From assembly GCA_052139835.1 (NCBI GenBank), contig JBKQVT010000219.1:1-7123 (forward strand): a stretch of 7,123 nt of DNA, read 5' to 3'. Position 1 is the first letter of the stretch. Each line of letters opens with the position of its first letter. The notes under the pieces were generated by a model. That model did not search any database, was not told the origin of the DNA, and was given only the letters and a program-made list of their open reading frames with translations. Position numbers and translations under genes: made by a program. The stretch is from JBKQVT01 sp052139835. GTDB taxonomy: Bacteria > Planctomycetota > Planctomycetia > Pirellulales > Thermoguttaceae. Positions 1-4,647 of this stretch are shown here, piece after piece.

Positions 1-1
1 C

Positions 2-109
2 TGGCGACATCGGCAGAGGTTTTCGCAGTTCATGGTGCGTCTGGAAGAACTTGCAAAACCTCCTCAAGCCCGTTTCCCTCGCGCACGCGCCCTCGCCCAT
101 GCCGCCTAA
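2..109 (+). CDS. Possible 3' end of an upstream gene (partial, 35 codons)
   Basis: The second forward frame is open from the window edge to a TAA at 107-109 and would encode a basic tail ending in ALAHAA. No family is recognisable. The first and third forward frames are also open over much of this stretch and third-position base use does not separate them clearly, so coding status is uncertain. If real, the gene runs in the same direction as aroDE and ends 119 bases before it. The rest of 110-228 holds only repeats and no gene that I can support. Confidence 0.25.
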   Translation, partial: WRHRQRFSQFMVRLEELAKPPQARFPRARALAHAA

Positions 110-126
110 AATGTTAGAAACTACTG

Positions 127-154
127 ATTTTGCATTCTTCAATTTGCATTGTCC
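127..154. repeat. Degenerate heptamer array (ATTTTGC-like)
   Basis: Four imperfect 7-base units lie in register: ATTTTGC, ATTCTTC, AATTTGC, ATTGTCC. The unit matches the pyrimidine-rich arm of the array at 2451-2492. The end of the array, TTTGCATTGTCCGAA at 143-157, differs by one base from TTTGCATTGTACGAA at 2485-2499. No inverted partner is visible nearby, so this may be half of an older element. Confidence 0.5.
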
Positions 155-191
155 GAATATACGCGTAACGTGCACGGAAGTCTCGATCTAA

Positions 192-226
192 GATTCCAAT
201 CCCTGATCCCCAGTCCCTAATCCCTC
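192..226 (+). repeat. Pyrimidine-rich heptamer array abutting the aroDE start
   Basis: Five 7-base units lie in register: GATTCCA, ATCCCTG, ATCCCCA, GTCCCTA, ATCCCTC. Two bases (CC) then lead into the ATG at 229. There is no purine-rich Shine-Dalgarno sequence in front of the start. The 11-mer CCCTAATCCCT at 215-225 is the exact reverse complement of 1720-1730, just after the stop codon of the same gene, and recurs at 1814-1824 in front of aroK. Confidence 0.85.
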
Positions 227-228
227 CC

Positions 229-1719
229 ATGATCTGCGTCAGCATCGGCCGCGGCCGCCATCGCCACGTCATCGCCGAACACCGCCACCTCGTCCAACAG
301 GGCGCCAAGCTCGTCGAACTCCGCGTCGATTACATCGACGGCGAAGCGAACATCAAGCGGCTGGTCGCCGACCGGCCCTGCCCGGTCATCATCACCTGCC
401 GCCGCACCGCCGACGGGGGAAAATTCGCCGGCAGCGAAGATCAGCGCCTGATGCTGCTGCGGACCGCGATCGCCGAGGGGGTCGAGTACGTCGATCTCGA
501 AGAGGACATCGCCGCCAAGATCCCCCGCTTCGGCCAGAGCAAGCGGATCATCAGCCACCACGACTTCCGCAAGACGCCTGACAACCTCGAAGAGATCCAC
601 CGGCGCCTCGGCGGCCTGGACGCCGACATCATCAAGATCTGCACCATGGCCAACCATCCCCGCGACAACCTGCGGATGCTGCAACTGTCGCGCCAGAGCA
701 AGATTCCCACCGTCGGCGTCTGCATGGGCGACATCGGCGCGCCCACCCGGATCCTCGGCGGACGCTTCGGTTCGCCCTTGAGCTTCGCCACCTTCCATCA
801 CGAGCGGGCGCTGGCGCCGGGCCAGCTCAGCTTCCAGCAGATGACGGAAGTCTATCACTACGACCAGATCGACGCCCAGACCGAGGTCTACGGCGTGGTC
901 GCCGATCCGGTGGGCCACAGCCTCAGCCCGCTGGTCCATAACGCGGCCTTCGCCCACCTGAAGCTCAACAAGGTCTACATTCCCTTCCGCGTGCCGCGCG
1001 AGGACCTCGCCCAGTTCATCGAGGATGCGCCGGCCTGGGGCATCCGGGGACTCAGCGTCACCATCCCGCACAAGGAAGAGATCATCAAGATGCTCACCGA
1101 GGCCGACGGCACGGTCCAGGGCATCGGCGCCGCCAACACGGTGGTCTTCCACGGCGACGACCGCAGCGGCTACAACACCGACTACCGGGCCGCCATGAGC
1201 AGCCTGGAGGTGGCCGTCGATGCCGGCGGCGAGGAGAAGCACCAACTCCTGAAAGGCAAGACCGCGCTGGTGCTCGGCGCCGGCGGGGCCGGCAAGGCCA
1301 TAAGCTACGGACTGTGCCGCCGCGGCGCCGAGGTGATCGTCGCCGACCTCGTCGCCCGCCAGGCCAACCTGCTGGCCAAACGGCTCAATTGCCGCAGCGT
1401 CGATTGGTCGCTGCGACACAACGTTACCGCCGACGTGCTCATCAACTGTACTCCGGTGGGCATGCACCCCAACGTCGACGAGTCGCCCTACGACAAGCAT
1501 TACCTGCGCCCCTCGATGGTCGTCTTCGACGTGGTCTACAATCCCGAAAACACCCTGTTGGTTAAGGAAGCCCGTAATCGCAACTGCACCGTCGTCACCG
1601 GCGTGGACATGTTTGTCCGCCAGGCCTGTCTCCAATTCAAGCTCTTCACGGGCCAGGACGGTCCGGCGGAGTTGATGCGGGAAGTGATCCGCCGGGCCAT
1701 CGGAGCGGCAAAAAATTAA
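229..1719 (+). CDS. aroDE: Bifunctional 3-dehydroquinate dehydratase (type I) / shikimate dehydrogenase
   Basis: This 496-residue cytoplasmic enzyme would carry out steps 3 and 4 of the shikimate pathway: 3-dehydroquinate to 3-dehydroshikimate, then reduction to shikimate. The N-terminal half (about 1-205) is a class I dehydroquinase, with E30 and R32 in ELRVD, the general base H111 in SHHDF, the Schiff-base lysine K136 in DIIKI, R174, and Q199 in APGQLSF. The C-terminal half (about 218-496) is shikimate dehydrogenase, with the SLS substrate motif at 231-233, catalytic K282 in TIPHK, N303, D318 in YNTD, the dinucleotide loop GAGGAGKA at 350-357, and Q469. The ATG at 229 is the only sensible start: the frame is closed by TAA at 166-168 and no other start lies between. 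No Shine-Dalgarno is present; a heptamer array abuts the ATG. One oddity is that the usual NRT motif for the NADP phosphate reads DLV at 373-375. aroK follows 105 bases downstream. Confidence 0.96.
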   Translation: MICVSIGRGRHRHVIAEHRHLVQQGAKLVELRVDYIDGEANIKRLVADRPCPVIITCRRTADGGKFAGSEDQRLMLLRTAIAEGVEYVDLEEDIAAKIPRFGQSKRIISHHDFRKTPDNLEEIHRRLGGLDADIIKICTMANHPRDNLRMLQLSRQSKIPTVGVCMGDIGAPTRILGGRFGSPLSFATFHHERALAPGQLSFQQMTEVYHYDQIDAQTEVYGVVADPVGHSLSPLVHNAAFAHLKLNKVYIPFRVPREDLAQFIEDAPAWGIRGLSVTIPHKEEIIKMLTEADGTVQGIGAANTVVFHGDDRSGYNTDYRAAMSSLEVAVDAGGEEKHQLLKGKTALVLGAGGAGKAISYGLCRRGAEVIVADLVARQANLLAKRLNCRSVDWSLRHNVTADVLINCTPVGMHPNVDESPYDKHYLRPSMVVFDVVYNPENTLLVKEARNRNCTVVTGVDMFVRQACLQFKLFTGQDGPAELMREVIRRAIGAAKN

Positions 1720-1735
1720 AGGGATTAGGGATTAG
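1720..1735. repeat. Purine-rich heptamer pair directly after the aroDE stop
   Basis: Two AGGGATT units plus AG start at the base after the TAA of aroDE. They are the inverted partner of the array in front of aroK: 1720-1735 pairs with 1809-1824 at 15 of 16 positions. They are also complementary to the array in front of aroDE (1720-1730 with 215-225, 11 of 11). Confidence 0.8.
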
Positions 1736-1739
1736 TGCG

Positions 1740-1768
1740 AAACCGCAAGCGTGTGGCCACGCGGCTTT
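1740..1768 (+). terminator. Imperfect hairpin between aroDE and aroK
   Basis: GCGTG at 1749-1753 pairs with CACGC at 1758-1762 around the loop TGGC. An outer stem with bulges pairs AAACC at 1740-1744 with GGCTTT at 1763-1768. It sits inside the larger loop formed by the heptamer arrays at 1720-1735 and 1809-1824. It could be a weak terminator, a processing site, or part of a dispersed repeat. The run of T is only three bases long. Confidence 0.35.
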
Positions 1769-1769
1769 G

Positions 1770-1824
1770 ATCCTTCATCCTTTATCCTTCATCCTTCCTT
1801 TATAATCCCCAATCCCTAATCCCT
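1770..1824 (+). repeat. Pyrimidine-rich heptamer array abutting the aroK start
   Basis: Eight consecutive units keep a 7-base register: ATCCTTC, ATCCTTT, ATCCTTC, ATCCTTC, CTTTATA, ATCCCCA, ATCCCTA and ATCCCT. The next base is the A of the aroK ATG. Two related unit types (ATCCTTC and ATCCCTA) are joined in phase. No Shine-Dalgarno sequence exists between the array and the start codon. Confidence 0.85.
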
Positions 1825-2346
1825 ATGTTTTTGAGCCTCATCGGATACCGCGCGACGGGAAAGACCACCTTAGCCCGGTTACTCGCCGCGCGACTCGGTT
1901 GCCCCTGGATCGACGCCGATACCGAGATCGAGCAGAAGGCGGGCAAGTCGATCGCCCGGATATTCGCCGAAGACGGCGAGCCGGTCTTCCGCGACCTCGA
2001 AGCCGAGGTCGTCGCCCAACTCTGCCGCCGCGGACCGTTGGTCCTGGCCGCCGGTGGCGGGGCGCCCCTGCGGGCGGAAACGCGCCAAGCGATGCGGGCC
2101 GCCGGCAAAGTCGTCTGGCTGACCGCCCGAGCGGAAACCATCCTCGCCCGCATGGCCGCCGACGCCACCACCGCCGCCCGGCGGCCCAACCTGACCGCCC
2201 AGGACCCCCTGGCGGAAATCATCGAACTCCTCGCCCAGCGGGAACCGATCTATCGAGAGTCGGCCCACCTGGTGATCGACACGGAAGGAAAATCGCCCGC
2301 GCAACTGGTCGAGGAGATCCTCGCCGGGCTCGGCATGCAAGAGTAG
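1825..2346 (+). CDS. aroK: Shikimate kinase
   Basis: This 173-residue cytoplasmic kinase, a normal family length, would phosphorylate shikimate to shikimate 3-phosphate with ATP, the step after AroDE. It shows the P-loop at 7-14 (GYRATGKT; the family more often has a glycine at the alanine), the shikimate-binding aspartate D32 in IDADTE, R56 in the FRDLE motif, and the GGG substrate loop at 77-79. R119-R120-P121 form the lid arginine motif, and R139 lies in QREPIYRE. The N-terminus starts straight into the first strand (MFLSLIGY), which supports the ATG at 1825 although no ribosome binding site precedes it, only heptamers. With aroDE 105 bases upstream on the same strand it may be co-transcribed, unless the intervening hairpins stop transcription. 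The gene stops at 2344-2346; a long hairpin-forming array follows. Confidence 0.95.
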   Translation: MFLSLIGYRATGKTTLARLLAARLGCPWIDADTEIEQKAGKSIARIFAEDGEPVFRDLEAEVVAQLCRRGPLVLAAGGGAPLRAETRQAMRAAGKVVWLTARAETILARMAADATTAARRPNLTAQDPLAEIIELLAQREPIYRESAHLVIDTEGKSPAQLVEEILAGLGMQE

Positions 2347-2373
2347 GTTACGCTTAAGCACCTACGGACTGAG

Positions 2374-2492
2374 TGCAAAATGCAAAATGTAAAGTGCAAA
2401 ATGCAAAATGGAGGGAGAGCCCCAGGTCGTCGCCGCGGCAACCTCGTCCTTTGCATTTTGCATTTTTCACTTTGCATTTTTCATTTTGCATT
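2374..2492. repeat. Long inverted pair of TGCAAAA heptamer arrays
   Basis: The left arm (2374-2408) has five units: TGCAAAA twice, TGTAAAG, TGCAAAA twice. The right arm (2451-2492) has six units of TTGCATT or TTTCATT type. The arms are reverse complements with a few substitutions and would form a stem of about 35 bp around a 40-base GC-rich loop. The array is AT-rich, unlike its surroundings. It has open frames, but their products are low-complexity translations of the repeat (QNAKCK-like), so they are not genes. It fills most of the 230-base gap between aroK and the prepilin peptidase. Confidence 0.85.
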
Positions 2493-2520
2493 GTACGAAC
2501 GTGCCCGCCACTCGCGCAGA

Positions 2521-2566
2521 AGCCTCAATCCGAGGCTCTCACCTTATCCCAAAGGGAGAGGAGAGC
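2521..2566 (+). repeat. Palindromic unit carrying the ribosome binding site of the prepilin peptidase
   Basis: AGCCTC at 2521-2526 pairs with GAGGCT at 2532-2537 (5-base loop). Alternatively GCTCTC at 2535-2540 pairs with GAGAGC at 2561-2566, with CCC 2548-2550 and GGG 2554-2556 inside. The purine-rich end GAGGAGAG at 2558-2565 is the only Shine-Dalgarno candidate for the GTG at 2577. The stretch resembles dispersed palindromes whose false translation reads LTLSQRER in many genomes; that is from memory. Confidence 0.5.
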
Positions 2567-2576
2567 TGAACACGCC

Positions 2577-3833
2577 GTGAACCTGATCCTTGCCATGCCG
2601 ATGGAATTGGCGGCGCTCGTGCTCCTGGGGGCGTGCACGGGCAGCCTGGTGAACCTGGGCGTCTACCGCTTGGGCTGGCGGCGGCGGGCGATCAGCCCCT
2701 GGTCGCCAGCGGACCCCGCCGCCCCGCCGCGGCGGCCGTGGGACCGCGTGCCGATCTTCGGCTGGCTCACCCTCCGCCGCGAGGCCCCCTTGCACGGCGG
2801 CGGATTCTGGGTGCGGCCCATGCTGGTGGAAGTGGCCGCCGCAGTGGGCCTGGCCGCGCTTTATCAATGGGAGATCGGTTGCGGCGGGCTTCTGCCGGCC
2901 GGTTTTTCCATCACGCCCGGCATCGGCCAATTCCTCGCCCACGCCGTGCTGATCGCCCTGATGCTGACCGCCTCGCTGATCGACCTGGACGAGCGGACGA
3001 TCCCCGATGCGATCACGGTGCCGGGGACCCTGCTGGGGCTGCTGCTGGCAGCCGCGTACCCCTGGTCGCTGTTGCCTGGTTTTCACGTCCTGCCCGACGG
3101 GACGCGGGTGTTTGGCCCGCTGCTGTTGACCGCGCCCAACGATTGGCCGGCCTGGCTTGGCGGTTATCCACGGGGGGCCCCGCTCGTCATCGCCCTGGGC
3201 TGCTTCGTGGCATGGTGCGCGGCGCTGATGCCGCGGACCTGGTACGCCCGGCACGGCTGGCGGCGGGCGCTGAGGCTCTCCCTGGCGCGGCTGGCCCGCA
3301 GCCGGGCCACCTACTGGCTGCTCCTGCTGGCGCTAGTGGGCTCGGCCGCCATCACCGCCGCCTGGCAGTCCGGCGACGATCTTGTCGATAACTGGCAGGG
3401 CCTACTCACCGCCCTGGTCGGCATGGCAGCCGGCGGCGGCCTGATCTGGCTGGTGCGCCTCATCGGCGGCGCCGCCCTGGGCCGCGAGGCCATGGGCTTC
3501 GGCGACGTCACCCTCATGGCCATGATCGGCGCCTTCCTCGGCTGGCAGACCTGCTTGATCGTCTTCTTCCTGGCCCCGCTGGCCGGCGTCGTGCTGGGAA
3601 TCGCGCAATTGATCCTGCGCCGCGGCTCGGAAATCCCCTACGGACCGTTTCTCTGCCTCGGCGCCCTGGCCGCCATCGTCGCCTGGGCGCCGCTTTGGGA
3701 CCGTCTGTCGGCCGTCTTTATGCTCGGCTGGCTCGTGCCCCTGACGATGCTCGGCTGCCTCGTCTTGATGGGCCTGATGCTGCTGGGGTGGAAGGTGGTC
3801 AAGGAAGGTTTGAAGCGGCCTTCTAAGCTCTAA
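2577..3833 (+). CDS. Prepilin peptidase, A24 family (type IV pilin / pseudopilin leader peptidase)
   Basis: This polytopic inner-membrane aspartic protease of 418 residues would cleave leader peptides of type IV pilin-like or type II secretion pseudopilin precursors. Aspartate motif one is D136 (with D138 and D144) in SLIDLDERTIPD; motif two is D310 in GFGD. PYGPF at 354-358 is also typical. About eight or more hydrophobic segments are visible, including near 11-30, 83-97, 119-136, 201-218, 246-263, 275-297 and 311-347. The N-terminal region (18-85) resembles the family's methylase/substrate segment but lacks the CxxC pairs. The aspartates are 174 residues apart, against about 65 in PilD-type enzymes, so the segment between is enlarged by about 110 residues. 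I chose the GTG at 2577 because GAGGAGAG lies 11 bases upstream; 68 further in-frame codons upstream are repeat sequence. ATG at 2595 or 2601 are alternatives. The last codons (SKL stop) lie in a heptamer palindrome. Confidence 0.88.
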   Translation: MNLILAMPMELAALVLLGACTGSLVNLGVYRLGWRRRAISPWSPADPAAPPRRPWDRVPIFGWLTLRREAPLHGGGFWVRPMLVEVAAAVGLAALYQWEIGCGGLLPAGFSITPGIGQFLAHAVLIALMLTASLIDLDERTIPDAITVPGTLLGLLLAAAYPWSLLPGFHVLPDGTRVFGPLLLTAPNDWPAWLGGYPRGAPLVIALGCFVAWCAALMPRTWYARHGWRRALRLSLARLARSRATYWLLLLALVGSAAITAAWQSGDDLVDNWQGLLTALVGMAAGGGLIWLVRLIGGAALGREAMGFGDVTLMAMIGAFLGWQTCLIVFFLAPLAGVVLGIAQLILRRGSEIPYGPFLCLGALAAIVAWAPLWDRLSAVFMLGWLVPLTMLGCLVLMGLMLLGWKVVKEGLKRPSKL

Positions 3834-3869
3834 GCACTAAGTACTTAGTTCTTAGATCTTAGTTCTTAG
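3823..3869. repeat. Heptamer palindrome at the convergent gene ends
   Basis: Units run in strict 7-base register across the dyad: CTAAGCT, CTAAGCA, CTAAGTA, CTTAGTT, CTTAGAT, CTTAGTT, CTTAG. The centre lies between 3842 and 3843. The arms 3823-3842 and 3843-3862 match at 18 of 20 positions with no loop. The stop codons of both flanking genes lie inside it (3831-3833 forward, 3859-3861 reverse). It may act as a two-way transcription terminator, although it is AT-rich and has no U-tract; it could also form a DNA cruciform. Confidence 0.8.
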
Positions 3870-4332
3870 CTCCGTACTCCCCGTAAAACCGCTTGATGTA
3901 GTGCCGGTGCCAGCGCGAGGGACAATGCGGCACCCAGCCAAAGCGGTTCAAAAGCTTCGTGGTGATCCGCCAGTTGCCCACGTCGCAGAGGATGGCGTCG
4001 CTACGCTTCAGCCGGGCGATCTCGTCCAAGACGGCCAAGGCCCGGCAGACCGTCGCCATGGTCGTCTGCCGCGCCGAGACCGCGTAGCGCAAGACCAGGA
4101 AATTGCGGAATCGCCAGGGCTGGTTGTAGTAGAGGCGGACGCGATCGCCCGAGCGGTTGCGGTGATACATTCCCCCCAGAAGCATGGCCTCGGGGGCGGA
4201 GGCGATCTTGGGCCACGGGCGCAGGCGGACGCGCCAAAGGCGGCCGTCGGCCACCTCGATGACCCCATAGGGGCGTCGGCGGAGCGTTTCGGCCCCTTCA
4301 GCCAGGTCGGTTACGGTCTGAAACAAGGGCAT
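3859..4332 (-). CDS. Conserved-looking protein of unknown function, 157 residues
   Basis: No named family is recognised with certainty. The protein has no signal peptide or membrane segment and is rich in arginine, tryptophan and tyrosine. Its N-terminal half has MLLGGMYH near 50-57 and RLYYNQPWRFRNFLVLRYA near 66-84. An ILCDVGNWRITTKLLNRFGW segment (114-133) is followed by a basic aromatic end, HCPSRWHRHYIKRFYG (136-151). From memory, this C-terminal motif recurs in planctomycete hypothetical proteins. The N..I...L..R.GW pattern is loosely like the end of a GNAT acetyltransferase fold, but that is only a guess. The ATG at 4332 is chosen because the extra residues from the GTG at 4401 are purely repeat-encoded (proline/serine-rich). 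The start has no Shine-Dalgarno; a heptamer array abuts it. The last residues (AKN) and the stop also come from a repeat. It converges on the prepilin peptidase and diverges from the lipoprotein gene. Confidence 0.75.
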   Translation of the reverse strand: MPLFQTVTDLAEGAETLRRRPYGVIEVADGRLWRVRLRPWPKIASAPEAMLLGGMYHRNRSGDRVRLYYNQPWRFRNFLVLRYAVSARQTTMATVCRALAVLDEIARLKRSDAILCDVGNWRITTKLLNRFGWVPHCPSRWHRHYIKRFYGEYGAKN

Positions 4333-4478
4333 AGGGACTAGGGATTTAGGGGCTGGGGACTGGGGACTGGGGACAAAGGCGGAGGGCGGAAGGACGAACA
4401 CATGATGCCACCTTCCCCTTTTCCTTCCGCCTTCCGCCCTCCGCCCTACCCCCTAAATCCCCAAATCCCTAAATCCCT
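4333..4478. repeat. Long inverted heptamer/octamer array between divergent genes
   Basis: The left arm (4333-4395) has nine units in 7-base register: AGGGACT, AGGGATT, TAGGGGC, TGGGGAC three times, AAAGGCG, GAGGGCG, GAAGGAC. The right arm (4412-4478) has CTTCCGC twice, CCTCCGC, CCTACCC, then three 8-base units of CCTAAATC type. The arms are strand-asymmetric (purine-rich, then pyrimidine-rich) and share a perfect 16-base inverted match: 4378-4393 against its complement within 4431-4446. On the minus strand the array reads AATCCCT, AGTCCCT directly into the ATG at 4332. The remaining gap, 4479-4647, holds no gene. Confidence 0.85.
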
Positions 4479-4505
4479 TCTTCCAACTCTAGCACTGAAT
4501 TGGCC

Positions 4506-4534
4506 TTGCGACCCCCCGGCAACCTTGTTACCAT
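4506..4534 (+). promoter_or_regulatory. Weak candidate sigma-70-type promoter for the lipoprotein gene
   Basis: TTGCGA at 4506-4511 and TACCAT at 4529-4534 are separated by 17 bases. Each matches four of six consensus positions. It would give a leader of about 105 bases before the ATG at 4648. Promoter consensus in planctomycetes is poorly fixed and the region is GC-rich, so this may be chance. Confidence 0.25.
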
Positions 4535-4647
4535 CCGGCCCACTTATCGTGGTAGCGCCCCCCATTCCCCTCCTGCGGGGAGGCCGGGTGCTGCCGTCCT
4601 TGCCCGTTCCCCGACGGGTTGGCATTCTGGTGCGGAGTTCAAAGGCC

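Noticed and set aside
130..160. Promoter with TTGCAT and GAATAT before aroDE
   Set aside because: The spacer is 19 bases and the boxes fall within the degenerate heptamer array, so the match is too weak to list.
217..1635. Long minus-strand open frame opposite aroDE (472 codons)
   Set aside because: It is an antisense shadow in GC-rich codons: composition is Val/Gly/Asp/Ala-rich without motifs, while the opposite strand encodes an unmistakable AroDE with all catalytic residues.
1899..2357. Second forward open frame inside aroK (152 codons)
   Set aside because: It is an Arg/Pro/Gly-rich out-of-frame translation of the shikimate kinase gene with no motifs.
2374..2492. CRISPR-like array
   Set aside because: The units are contiguous 7-mers with no spacers and there are no cas genes; it is a tandem repeat.
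2373..2576. N-terminal extension of the prepilin peptidase by 68 residues
   Set aside because: It is translated heptamer repeat and palindrome sequence; the family N-terminus and the only ribosome site fit the GTG at 2577.
4333..4401. N-terminal extension of the unknown minus-strand protein by 23 residues (GTG at 4401)
   Set aside because: It is encoded entirely by the heptamer array and is Pro/Ser-rich; the ATG at 4332 begins the non-repeat protein.
4402..4647. N-terminal extension of the lipoprotein by 82 residues
   Set aside because: The proline-rich translation comes from repeats; the lipoprotein signal peptide starts at 4648 with GGAG upstream.
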